Assembly: GCA_905205975.1 (NCBI GenBank)
Contig: CAJLFQ010000017.1
Span: forward strand, 1 to 34,411
DNA from: an uncultured Eubacteriales bacterium
GTDB taxonomy: Bacteria > Bacillota > Clostridia > Oscillospirales > QAMX01
Direction: 5' to 3'
DNA length: 34,411 bases
The translations under genes were made by a program, and so were the position numbers. Positions 7,416-15,082 of the stretch are shown here, piece by piece; the stretch's first letter is position 1, and each line of letters begins with the position of its first letter. The notes beneath the pieces are model-generated. The model was not told the origin of the DNA, searched no databases, and saw only the letters and a list, made by a program, of their open reading frames with translations.

Positions 7416-7444
7416 ATTATACCATGCCTGCGCGCTGTTTGCAA
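7416..7444 (-). promoter_or_regulatory. Sigma-A promoter of rex
   Basis: Minus strand TTGCAA (7439-7444), a 17-bp spacer and TATAAT (7416-7421), preceded by TGG as an extended -10. Just inside the predicted transcript, at 7398-7411, an ATGCTG-GA-CAGCAT inverted repeat overlaps the expected first bases and could be an operator. Confidence 0.75.
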
Positions 7445-7587
7445 TGGGAAATCGAGTGATTTTGGTAGCTTTTTATCGATATCATCTTGACGGATTTCGA
7501 GTGCCGCAAAATGAACGATATGCACCTGCATACTGCCCGTCTGATATTTCATTTTCCGTCCATGTCTTCCAGCCGTGCCAAACGGTT

Positions 7588-7625
7588 CCGGAGTGGCACA
7601 AATCTTGCGATTCGCGCCACTCCGG
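7588..7625. repeat. 10-bp inverted repeat in the rex/ABC gap
   Basis: Arms at 7588-7597 (CCGGAGTGGC) and 7616-7625 are perfect complements around an 18-nt loop, with a further CGTGC/GCACG pair outside. It lies 45 bp past the stop of the ABC ATPase gene in its direction of transcription, so it may end that operon, but there is no U-tract. The rest of 7445-7670 shows no gene or other element that I can support. Confidence 0.4.
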
Positions 7626-7670
7626 ATGCACGGGCTTTTGAAATTGGGTTATCTGACTCCGCCGGTTTTC

Positions 7671-8363
7671 TTATGCTTCAGCCGATGGCCGCAGCGATGC
7701 CGATTCAAACACGCCGTCTTTCATGCGCAAAACCACGTCTGCCGCTTCCGCCACAGCCGGGTCATGCGTTACAACGATCACGCAGCGGCCATCTTCGTGC
7801 GCAAGCGATTGCAGAATTTCGACAATGTTGCGGCTGTTGCCGCTGTCCAAGTTGCCGGTTGGCTCATCGGCAAGGATCAGCTCACAGCCGGAGGCCAGTG
7901 CCCGGGCAATGGCAACACGCTGCTGCTCACCGCCGGAGAGCATTTTCGGCGTTCGTTTGAATTGTTCCGGCTGCAAGCCGACGCGCAGCAGCTGCTCCTT
8001 GGCAAGTTCGTCAGCTTCTTTTTTCTTCATCTTGCGTGCGTACAGCGGGTAAGCTGCGTTTTCCAAAACGGTTAGGTGCTGAAAGAGGTTATAGTTCTGG
8101 TAGATCACGGAAACGTGGTTGAGCCGGTATTGATCGCGGTTCATTTTTGCCGTCGGCTGGCCGTCCAGCGCAATTTCCCCACTTGCAGGCAAATCAAGCC
8201 CAGCCACAAGAGAGAGGAACGTCGTCTTTCCGCTGCCCGAACTGCCAATGATGCAGTAGAGCTTGGATTGCTCGAATTCGCATGTTGCACCGCGGACGGC
8301 CTGAACCGTTTGTCCGGCACTCCGGTATGCATAGGTCACGTCGGCTGCTGTCAGTGTTTTCAT
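7671..8363 (-). CDS. ABC transporter ATP-binding protein, LolD/MacB type
   Basis: The 230-residue ATPase has Walker A GSSGSGKT (40-47), Q-loop around YQN (88-90), signature LSGGEQQ (142-148), Walker B LILADEPTG (162-170) and the switch histidine in VVTHD. It belongs to the LolD/MacB class that powers FtsX-type permeases for lipoprotein, peptide or antibiotic handling rather than nutrient import. The start at 8363 was chosen because GGAGG stands 7 nt upstream; the upstream open frame overlaps the permease. It lies 2 bp after the smaller FtsX permease, whose stop overlaps this ribosome binding site region, so the two are coupled. No substrate-binding protein is nearby, which supports an efflux or mechanotransmission role. 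Confidence 0.93.
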   Translation of the reverse strand: MKTLTAADVTYAYRSAGQTVQAVRGATCEFEQSKLYCIIGSSGSGKTTFLSLVAGLDLPASGEIALDGQPTAKMNRDQYRLNHVSVIYQNYNLFQHLTVLENAAYPLYARKMKKKEADELAKEQLLRVGLQPEQFKRTPKMLSGGEQQRVAIARALASGCELILADEPTGNLDSGNSRNIVEILQSLAHEDGRCVIVVTHDPAVAEAADVVLRMKDGVFESASLRPSAEA

Positions 8364-8365
8364 TG

Positions 8366-9526
8366 CTATTCCTCCACTTTCATCAATTTCATCGTGTTGA
8401 TACGGCAAATACGCAGAACTGAGACGACTGCCCCAGCTAGATACGCAAGCAGAACCCATCCAACCTGCCGAAGGGCAGCTGTCGGCAGAGTCAACTCGAT
8501 CAACGCAGCGCCTGCAATGCCCAGTGCGCCGCCTGCAGCCGTCAGGCAGACAAATTCCATCAGAACCAGCCCGCAGATCCGTCCTGTCGAAAGACCCAGA
8601 CAGCGCATGACGCCAAATTCGCGGATCCGCCCCTTGGTAGACAGCCAGCTGGTCAGGATGCCCATACAGCAGCAAAGCACCAGCAGGACGTTTGCCAGCA
8701 GACGCAGCGTCGTCAAGTTGCCATCCAGCTGCGTCAGTGTTTTCAGGTATGTTTCATCCTGAATCAGCACGCCGCAGCGTTTATCTCGTTCCGGCAAAGC
8801 AAGCGACGGTTTGGCAAAGGTTTCGTAAAGCACTTGCCGCGTCTCTTCCAGCCGATTGTTGTCGCGAACGGCAAACGAGCAGCTGTCCGTTGTGAAAACC
8901 CGATCGATGTGTTCCGGCCAGCTCATCAGGAAGGGACAGTAGATCGCCTTTTCCTTCAGATTTCGAACCGTTCCGACAATGGTCAGGTCTCGCGGTTCAA
9001 ACCCCTGCTCCTGTACGGTAAGCGTCTCTGTTTCGTCTGTCACCAGCTCTTCCGGCACAAGACAGACGGTTTGATTGGTCTGGAAGACATCCTCCGTCCA
9101 TCCATCGCGCATCGTAATCACGGCGCCGGAAAGCGGTGACAAATCCTCCGTCGAAGCAAAATCCAGAATGCGCTGCATGGTATATGGTTCCGGTTCGGTC
9201 AGCGGAATCACCGCCGATGCGCGGACACGGTCAACAACGTCCGCCAGCGGATTCCCTTCTCCCCTGCCGACACCCATCAGCTGCTCCACAGTGCCGGACA
9301 GAATGTTCAAGTGGTCGCTGTTCCGTCCCTGCAAATCGGTCAGTACACAGCGAATTTCTGTTTCGTCTACCATGCGCTGCTGCGCCTTTTCCTGACGGGT
9401 AATCGCCCGACATAAAATGATGGCGGCGGCAGCGCAAATGGCAATCGCAGCCGCAATCGGAATATTCACCCACTTTCGCCGTACCATCGCGCGCAATGTC
9501 AGCAACGGCAATTCACTTCGTTTCAT
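8366..9526 (-). CDS. FtsX-like ABC permease (short)
   Basis: The 386-residue protein has the FtsX/MacB permease plan: one N-terminal membrane helix (about 20-40), an extracytoplasmic domain of about 220 residues, and three C-terminal helices (about 275-375), with a cytoplasmic LSTKGRIREFGVMRCLGLS loop that matches the coupling-helix region of the FtsX domain. It is short for a MacB permease. A ribosome binding site (AGAGGG) stands about 8 nt upstream. It follows the long permease by 31 bp and precedes the ATPase by 2 bp. The two different permeases could form a heterodimer with the ATPase. The substrate is not known. Confidence 0.85.
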   Translation of the reverse strand: MKRSELPLLTLRAMVRRKWVNIPIAAAIAICAAAAIILCRAITRQEKAQQRMVDETEIRCVLTDLQGRNSDHLNILSGTVEQLMGVGRGEGNPLADVVDRVRASAVIPLTEPEPYTMQRILDFASTEDLSPLSGAVITMRDGWTEDVFQTNQTVCLVPEELVTDETETLTVQEQGFEPRDLTIVGTVRNLKEKAIYCPFLMSWPEHIDRVFTTDSCSFAVRDNNRLEETRQVLYETFAKPSLALPERDKRCGVLIQDETYLKTLTQLDGNLTTLRLLANVLLVLCCCMGILTSWLSTKGRIREFGVMRCLGLSTGRICGLVLMEFVCLTAAGGALGIAGAALIELTLPTAALRQVGWVLLAYLAGAVVSVLRICRINTMKLMKVEE

Positions 9527-9557
9527 TGTGCATACCCTCTTTCTAATTGGATGTATT

Positions 9558-11585
9558 TTATTTTCTTGTTTGCATTAGGCTGCGGTTGGTGGTTTTTAGG
9601 GTGATCACGCAGGAAACGGCCAGCAGGACCATCAGCTCTGCTGCGGCGCTGAGGATGAGGGGCAGAAGATGGAATTCGACGTCGGTTTTCAGGACGAATC
9701 CGGTCAGCGTCTGGTAGAGCAAACCGCCCGCGGCGGCGCCCGCAGCGGCGGCAAGAGCGAAGAAGACCGCATTCGTCCCGATCTGCTGCCGGCGGAGCGT
9801 CTGCTTTGCAATGCCAAGTCGGCGCGCTGCCAGAACAGACGGCGTCAGCCAGCGGGTTGTCAGACTGAAGACGACCGCAGCAGCTGCGGCAAACGCGGCA
9901 AGACCGACAGCCAGCAGACGCAGCGCATTGTCGGCAACCGCTTTCAGCGCCGGGATCGTCCGGTGGTACTGCATGTTTTCATACACATAGTTGCCGCCCA
10001 TACCTTTGGAGGCGAGATAGGCTTCAAACGCCTCTTCGCTCCCGTTTTTCAGAATCAGGGCGTTCAGATATGCCACATCCGGCTCTTCATACGCTTCGGC
10101 GTTGGGAACGGAGTTTTTCGGCACAAAGATCGTATCCGCGGTAAAGTTATACTGCCCAGGCTCAAACTCCGGCGCCGTGTAAATGCCTACGATTTCGTAT
10201 GTTTTCTGCACATCAATGCGGTTCTCCGGCTGAAGCGTACGTCTGGCGTAGTAATAGTCGCTCGTCGCACAGCCATTCCCTAAGCTGATGCGCATATCAT
10301 TTTGAACAACACCCGTGTCGTAGTAATCCAGTTCCAGTGAATCGCCGACGGACAAGTTGTTGTAGTCGGCAAATGCCGCGCTGACCAGGCAGACGCTGCT
10401 GCCTGATTCATATTCCTGATTCGTAAACCGTCTGCCTTCCAGTATGTCAGCAATCCCCGTATTGAAATTGTAGCTGCTGTCGAGGTTGTCGGTCAAGACG
10501 ACGGCGGCGGAATTCTGGTTCATCTCCGTCCATGGAATGATCTGCTCCTTCCAGACGCGGCCTTCTTCCGTTTCCAGATAATCCCGCCAGTCGCCGGTGT
10601 ATTCTGCGTAGAACGGCAGTGACCCTTCCGGCGGTGCATAGTAATATGTTTCAACCATCCCTGGCACTGGGTATTCTGCCAAGTTCAGGTTTGGATTTTC
10701 TAATTTAGTCGCAAAAACATCGTGCAGATACATGCCTTCACAAAAATCCAGCGCCATGTAATCCCTTGCTTCTGCCCTGTATTCAGGTGGATATGGTTTA
10801 CGCACTTGGCGTATAACGCCATCTTCTCCGGTTTCTCGCTGTAATTCCATCGTATACCCGCGGAAGAAAGCCCGGACAAGATACTGTTTGCCCGCCTCAA
10901 ACGGCCAAGATCCATCCGGTTCGCAAGGCACTGGCGAAAAGCTATAGAGACGGTCTCGAGTAAGGGCAAGTTTTTGGCCGGTCAACGCATAGCAATCCAT
11001 CGCAGAAATATCTGCCAAAACTTCGAACCAAGCCGTATACCTTTTTTCACCATGTATAATGCGTATGCCTTTTGTTGTTTCATCTGATATATCTATGATT
11101 TCACCTTCCTGTGTATCGTCCACGATGGAAAGGCATCGAACCGCCAGTGTGCTGAAATTATAGGTGGAAAAGTCGTAATACCGGTCATAGTAGGAAGGAT
11201 CTGCCGTTCCAGAGGAGAGACCCTTCGCATTCAGGAGTGCCGCGCTGAGCAGACCACTGTGCTCTGCTTTTAAGGCGTCCGGACTTTCCAGCGCCGTTTT
11301 TGCAATCGTTTCTTTGCCATAGGTCACTGTGCCGTCACGCCAATAGAAATCACCGTTTTCTTGTTTCAAGCCGCCGATTCTCCATTTTTCAAGAAAGAAA
11401 TCCAAATCCAACGGCAGCGAAATCGCCAGCGTCGTATATCCGGTTTCCACTTCCCGCAGCAAACCATATGATGCAGACCATGCAGCAGCCGCAACGCAGG
11501 AAACCGTTATTGCCAACACCATCAGCAGATATAAAAGCAGCGTTCTCACCGGTTTCCGCACATAAAATCGTGTGATCAGGTTCAT
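9558..11585 (-). CDS. FtsX-like ABC permease (long)
   Basis: This 675-residue protein starts MNLITRFYVRKPVRT, has an N-terminal membrane helix (about 15-38), then a very large extracytoplasmic domain (about 40-545), and ends in three membrane helices within the last 130 residues, with a VLAARRLGIAKQTLRRQQIG coupling loop. This matches the FtsX/MacB permease plan with an enlarged external domain rich in Tyr and Glu, likely used to bind a ligand or the secreted partner. GGAGGG precedes the ATG. It is the first of three genes (long permease, short permease, ATPase) and is separated by a strong terminator from the upstream secreted Cys-rich protein. Confidence 0.83.
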   Translation of the reverse strand: MNLITRFYVRKPVRTLLLYLLMVLAITVSCVAAAAWSASYGLLREVETGYTTLAISLPLDLDFFLEKWRIGGLKQENGDFYWRDGTVTYGKETIAKTALESPDALKAEHSGLLSAALLNAKGLSSGTADPSYYDRYYDFSTYNFSTLAVRCLSIVDDTQEGEIIDISDETTKGIRIIHGEKRYTAWFEVLADISAMDCYALTGQKLALTRDRLYSFSPVPCEPDGSWPFEAGKQYLVRAFFRGYTMELQRETGEDGVIRQVRKPYPPEYRAEARDYMALDFCEGMYLHDVFATKLENPNLNLAEYPVPGMVETYYYAPPEGSLPFYAEYTGDWRDYLETEEGRVWKEQIIPWTEMNQNSAAVVLTDNLDSSYNFNTGIADILEGRRFTNQEYESGSSVCLVSAAFADYNNLSVGDSLELDYYDTGVVQNDMRISLGNGCATSDYYYARRTLQPENRIDVQKTYEIVGIYTAPEFEPGQYNFTADTIFVPKNSVPNAEAYEEPDVAYLNALILKNGSEEAFEAYLASKGMGGNYVYENMQYHRTIPALKAVADNALRLLAVGLAAFAAAAAVVFSLTTRWLTPSVLAARRLGIAKQTLRRQQIGTNAVFFALAAAAGAAAGGLLYQTLTGFVLKTDVEFHLLPLILSAAAELMVLLAVSCVITLKTTNRSLMQTRK

Positions 11586-11614
11586 CTGAAACCCTCCGTT
11601 CTGGTATTTGTCCT

Positions 11615-11660
11615 AAAAAAATCGCCGGGGTCTCGCCAATTGGTCGAGACCCCGGCGAAT
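11615..11660 (-). terminator. Strong intrinsic terminator after the secreted protein gene
   Basis: A perfect 14-bp stem (11622-11635 with 11645-11658, GC-rich) and a 9-nt loop are followed on the minus strand by seven U residues. It lies 31 bp past the stop of the Cys-rich secreted protein and 29 bp before the long permease start, so it can end or attenuate transcription entering the transporter genes. Confidence 0.9.
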
Positions 11661-11691
11661 CAGAAAACTATGTCAGGGCAGCTGAGGCTGT

Positions 11692-12105
11692 TTATGCAAT
11701 CTCAAAAATTAGCCGGAGAGGCAGGACAACACACGGACGGTGCCCATGCGGTGCATTTGGGCAACGGATGGTTTCAGTGAAGGAAGCATGACAATACTTA
11801 CATTTCAGAGTATGCGTCTGTGTCGTACCATTGCACTCAGCATGTGTATAGACTGTGTCATGTACCTCATCAGCAAGCGACACTGTACTTTCAAACTTCA
11901 ACCCGCATGAAGTACATTCGGCAATACGAATTGTATGCGCACGATGATAAGTGCTGTTTCTGAATGAATATACCGTATTGTAAGTTATCAGTAGATACTC
12001 GTGTTGACATGCAGCTTGTGGTTCTACCTCTTCAATGGCGGAGACAGGAATCATCGCGGTGAGAAGAAGCAGAATGGCGGTCAGGATGCAGAACGCTTTT
12101 TTCAT
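11692..12105 (-). CDS. Small secreted Cys-rich protein of unknown function
   Basis: The 137-residue protein begins with a classical signal peptide: MKKAFC, a hydrophobic core (ILTAILLLLTAMIP) and an AxA-like VSAIEE cleavage region around residue 23. The mature part carries two zinc-knuckle-like CxxC pairs (ECTSCG and KCKYCH) plus scattered His and Cys, and ends in a basic-hydrophobic tail (CVVLPLRLIFEIA). No known family is recognised. The start at 12105 has GGGAGGAAACAAC just upstream. A promoter (TTGACA-17 bp-TAGACT) lies about 185 bp upstream. It precedes the FtsX permeases, and only a terminator separates them. It may be a zinc-bound cell-surface protein, a peptide precursor, or a substrate of the transporter; none can be chosen from sequence. 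Confidence 0.75.
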   Translation of the reverse strand: MKKAFCILTAILLLLTAMIPVSAIEEVEPQAACQHEYLLITYNTVYSFRNSTYHRAHTIRIAECTSCGLKFESTVSLADEVHDTVYTHAECNGTTQTHTLKCKYCHASFTETIRCPNAPHGHRPCVVLPLRLIFEIA

Positions 12106-12291
12106 GTTGTTTCCTCCCCTGTTTTCATACATTTCGCATGGTTCAAACGTGATCTTCGCTGTCAACCGGCGCACAGGCGGCCAGATTTTCCCGCCGCACA
12201 GTGCGTTTCCTTAGAACATCGGATTCTCCTCCCTTCTCTTTCCGGCTTGAGCGTCGTTCTTTGCGCTCTTCTTACTTTTCCTGTTGTCTTT

Positions 12292-12320
12292 AGTCTATCA
12301 TATATTTTGTTTCCTGTCAA
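12292..12320 (-). promoter_or_regulatory. Promoter upstream of the secreted protein
   Basis: Minus strand TTGACA (12315-12320), 17-bp spacer, TAGACT (12292-12297). The -35 is perfect and the -10 keeps the TA---T core. The leader to the start codon at 12105 is about 180 nt. It contains, after a GGGAGGAG site, a start codon followed one codon later by a stop (12211-12219), and then an 18-codon frame at 12143-12199 with AAGGAAA upstream. Confidence 0.55.
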
Positions 12321-12354
12321 TAGAGTTTCTTACAGAATACCTCTTTTTTTGTAA

Positions 12355-12395
12355 AAAAGGCTTTCCGTCTGTTGTTCACAGACAGAAAGCCTTTT
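12355..12395 (-). terminator. Terminator of trxA
   Basis: Arms 12355-12371 and 12379-12395 pair with one mismatch around a 7-nt loop. On the minus strand the stem is followed by a run of six U. It lies about 35 bp past the thioredoxin stop codon. Confidence 0.88.
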
Positions 12396-12429
12396 CGTGT
12401 CACTGTGGATAAATGTTTTGCCAAGCCAA

Positions 12430-12741
12430 TCAGGCAAGCATTTCCAGAATTTCCTGTTTGCTCTGAACGCCGATTGCTTTGTTGGTCAGCTGGCCGTTTT
12501 TCAGAACCAGAAGCGTCGGGATGGACGCAATACCGAAATGCACAGCAAGAACCGGATTTTCATCGACATTGACCTTGCCGACTTTTACTTTTCCATCCAG
12601 CTCTTTCGCCAGCTCCTCAATGGTTGGCGCAAGCATCCGGCACGGACCGCACCACGGCGCCCAGAAATCCAGAAGAACCGGTAATTCCGATTGTTCGACT
12701 TCTGCTTCATAATTCTGATCTGTGACTTTCACTTCTGCCAT
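12430..12741 (-). CDS. trxA: Thioredoxin
   Basis: The 103-residue protein is a complete thioredoxin: WCGPC active site at residues 30-34, cis-Pro loop SIPT with P75, and the usual length. It reduces disulfides of cytoplasmic proteins. The start at 12741 was chosen because AAGGA stands about 10 nt upstream and the resulting N-terminus (MAEVKVTDQ) is typical; the open frame extends further but without homology. It lies 128 bp downstream of the GH42 gene on the same strand and may be read from its transcript or from a weak promoter in the gap. No thioredoxin reductase is adjacent. Confidence 0.96.
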   Translation of the reverse strand: MAEVKVTDQNYEAEVEQSELPVLLDFWAPWCGPCRMLAPTIEELAKELDGKVKVGKVNVDENPVLAVHFGIASIPTLLVLKNGQLTNKAIGVQSKQEILEMLA

Positions 12742-12849
12742 CTCTGAGACATCCTTTCCTTGCGGCAGGAAACACATTGACGCGTTCCCGCCTGAATTGT
12801 GGAAACACTTCTTTTTGTTTCGCCAACATCCATTGCCGAACTCTGTTTG

Positions 12850-12867
12850 GCAGGCGGACAAGCCTGC
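12850..12867 (-). terminator. Weak hairpin after the GH42 gene
   Basis: A GCAGGC/GCCTGC stem (12850-12855 with 12862-12867) with a 6-nt loop begins 2 bp after the GH42 stop on the minus strand. There is no U-tract, so it may not fully stop transcription into trxA. Confidence 0.3.
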
Positions 12868-12869
12868 GG

Positions 12870-14867
12870 TCAGATTTTGCGGGCAAAGAGTACGTCAAAT
12901 CCGTCCACGCGAACCGTTCCGGAGATTTCCTGTTTCTTCCGGACGTCATAAAGCGGCTCTTTGAGCGTCACTTCGACGGCGGAGGGTTTCGCATTGACCG
13001 CAAGGATGAAGGTTTCACCGTCTTTTTCGCGGGCGGAAACAATCAGACCGTCCGGCGCATCCAGCAGCGGTTCAATCTTGGCATAGCGGTTGGCAACGCG
13101 TGCCAGTTCTTCATAGTAGCGGTAGTTGCGGGCATCCGATGCATAGAGGATCACGGTACCTTTGCCGATTTTCTTCGCGACACCGGCAGCCTTGCCCTTC
13201 AGAAGTCCGCAGGTATAGGTCGCGAAAACTTCCGCATCCGCATCAACGTCCAACTCATAGAGAACGCCGGTGATGTCGTATTCCACACCGTTGTCGAAGC
13301 GGACAGACACCCGCTCGCCCGGTTGCTGCTGCGCCATCATGCCGGAATAGACCGTTGCGATGGAATGTGCGCCTGCCTGGCCGTCAAACAGCGCCGGAAC
13401 ACGCACTTCACGAATACAGTTGGCTGCGTCGCGCGTGTCGACAACTGGGTTGATCACAAGAACGCCGCCGTTTTGAACGTACTGTTCAAGGTTCGCGCGC
13501 TGTTCATCCGACAGAATCATCAGGTTCGGAGCGACGACCAGACGATATTTGGAGAGGTCATCCGACGGGAAAGCAACGTCCATATTCTGATGAAGCGCGT
13601 TTTTGAAGCCGCCATGCGCTTCAAAGAAATCTTCATCATACGGGCCGTCCACAACCCAGCCCGGCGTCGCCCAGCTGTTCTGATAAGAGTAGATCGAGGC
13701 CGCCGGAGAAATCGTCTTGGCGCCGTCAATCAGCGGGTAGAATGCCCGGATATCTGCGCTCAGTTCGTGGAATACGGATTCGCAGCGGTTAAAGGTGCCG
13801 TCCGGGTTCAGGATGGAGTTATAGTTCTGTTCCTGACCGCCGGTCGGCGTGCGGAATTCAAAGAAGAAGTTGCCGAAAGCGCCGTGTGCCAGATCCAGCC
13901 AGGTCTGCATCCGTATGGCCTCCGGCGTTGTATTGGCGTGCGGCACCGCGCCCTGTTCTGCGATCAGGAAGCGGTGCTTGCCGTTGGACAGTCGACGGTC
14001 GAAGTCATGTTCCATGGAGGAGCGCAGCTGCACATGATATTCATCGTTCACCGGGTATGGGACGTAGTTATCCCATGCACTGTAATCGAGATAGCTGATG
14101 GCGTCTTCGCAGGAAACAGACCAGTTCGCACCGGGCCAGTTGGTATAGATGAACTGCCCGGAACCGTGGGAACGGATGATTCTGGCCTCTTCGGACAGCA
14201 GATTGTTGAAGTTATCCGAGAAGAACCGGCGGTAATCCAGCTTCATGCTCGGCGACCAGCCGGCTTCCGGCGCATTGATCGGCAGGAAGATATCGTCAAA
14301 ATCGTTGTAGCGGTGCGACCACATCATCGTGAACCATGCCTTGTTCAGCGCGTCGATGGTGCCGTATTTTTCTTTCAGCCATTTCCGGAATTTCTTTTCA
14401 CAGCAGGGGTCATAGCAGACAAACGGGTAGCCCGGCTCATTGTCGAGCTGCCAGCCGACGACGTTCGGATCGTTTGCAAAGACCTTCGCCTGCTCTTCTG
14501 TGATTTTCCACGCATAGCGCAGGAAGATATCGCTGGAGAGGCAGTTGCCTTTCCGCCCGCCAAAGCCGTAAATCCCATTGTCATTGCCGCCTTTGACTTC
14601 CGGATATTTCCGGTAGAGCCACGGCGGGCAGACGGCCGTTGTGGTACACATGATGGTTTTGATGCCGTATTCGGCGGCAAGCGCAACTGCGCGCTGCATG
14701 GGTGCAAAGTTGTATTCGCCTTCCGTCGGCTCATACCAGCTCCATGCAAATTCGCCCATTCGGACAGCATTCAAACCAAGGGAAGCCATTTTTTCAAAAT
14801 CGGTTTTCCATTGTTCTTCCGGCCACCATTCGGGATAGTAGGAAGACCCAAACAGATAATCACTCAT
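12870..14867 (-). CDS. GH42 beta-galactosidase
   Basis: The 665-residue protein has the GH42 plan: a TIM barrel (about 5-385) starting GSSYYPEWWPEEQW, a Rossmann-like trimerisation domain (about 390-595) and a short beta-sandwich at the end. E144 in WQLDNEPG is the acid/base and E304 in FLIAEQGA is the nucleophile. Cysteines at 109, 151, 155 and 156 match the metal-cluster region of the family. GH42 enzymes cut terminal beta-galactosides, often galacto-oligosaccharides or arabinogalactan fragments. No signal peptide is present, so it acts in the cytoplasm on imported oligosaccharides. It is divergently transcribed from the GH92 gene, with a promoter 70 bp upstream (TTGCAG-18 bp-TATAAT). No transporter is adjacent. 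Confidence 0.95.
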   Translation of the reverse strand: MSDYLFGSSYYPEWWPEEQWKTDFEKMASLGLNAVRMGEFAWSWYEPTEGEYNFAPMQRAVALAAEYGIKTIMCTTTAVCPPWLYRKYPEVKGGNDNGIYGFGGRKGNCLSSDIFLRYAWKITEEQAKVFANDPNVVGWQLDNEPGYPFVCYDPCCEKKFRKWLKEKYGTIDALNKAWFTMMWSHRYNDFDDIFLPINAPEAGWSPSMKLDYRRFFSDNFNNLLSEEARIIRSHGSGQFIYTNWPGANWSVSCEDAISYLDYSAWDNYVPYPVNDEYHVQLRSSMEHDFDRRLSNGKHRFLIAEQGAVPHANTTPEAIRMQTWLDLAHGAFGNFFFEFRTPTGGQEQNYNSILNPDGTFNRCESVFHELSADIRAFYPLIDGAKTISPAASIYSYQNSWATPGWVVDGPYDEDFFEAHGGFKNALHQNMDVAFPSDDLSKYRLVVAPNLMILSDEQRANLEQYVQNGGVLVINPVVDTRDAANCIREVRVPALFDGQAGAHSIATVYSGMMAQQQPGERVSVRFDNGVEYDITGVLYELDVDADAEVFATYTCGLLKGKAAGVAKKIGKGTVILYASDARNYRYYEELARVANRYAKIEPLLDAPDGLIVSAREKDGETFILAVNAKPSAVEVTLKEPLYDVRKKQEISGTVRVDGFDVLFARKI

Positions 14868-14934
14868 CTGTATCAGACGCCTCTCTTTCTTCTCTCACAG
14901 CCGTCAACAGGGCAGCCGCAGATTTCGTCAATTG

Positions 14935-14964
14935 ATTATATCATATTGTACTGCGGTTCTGCAA
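14935..14964 (-). promoter_or_regulatory. Promoter of the GH42 gene
   Basis: Minus strand TTGCAG (14959-14964), 18-bp spacer, TATAAT (14935-14940), about 68 bp before the GH42 start codon. It lies back to back with the GH92 promoter. Confidence 0.7.
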
Positions 14965-14994
14965 GCTTTTTTTGCCCTTTTCCGCAAAATGTTC

Positions 14995-15026
14995 TTGCAA
15001 TTCGCGCTCCGGCGTGTTACTATAAT
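14995..15026 (+). promoter_or_regulatory. Promoter of the GH92 gene
   Basis: TTGCAA (14995-15000) with a 17-bp spacer to TACTAT (15018-15023), or with 20 bp to the overlapping TATAAT (15021-15026). The start codon follows at 15083 with GGAGG 6 nt before it. The two sugar-hydrolase promoters are about 30 bp apart, so one regulator could control both. Confidence 0.65.
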
Positions 15027-15082
15027 ACCATTGAAAAAGAGGTTCTCCCCCACCTTATTTTTTCACTCAATGGAGGCTTATT

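Noticed and set aside
7359..7444. Rex operator at the rex promoter
   Set aside because: No TTGTTAA/TTGTGA-type palindrome of 16-20 bp is visible; only an unrelated 6-bp repeat lies near the +1.
8364..8675. N-terminal extension of the ABC ATPase frame
   Set aside because: It overlaps the permease gene in another frame; the ATG at 8363 has GGAGG and gives a normal ATPase start.
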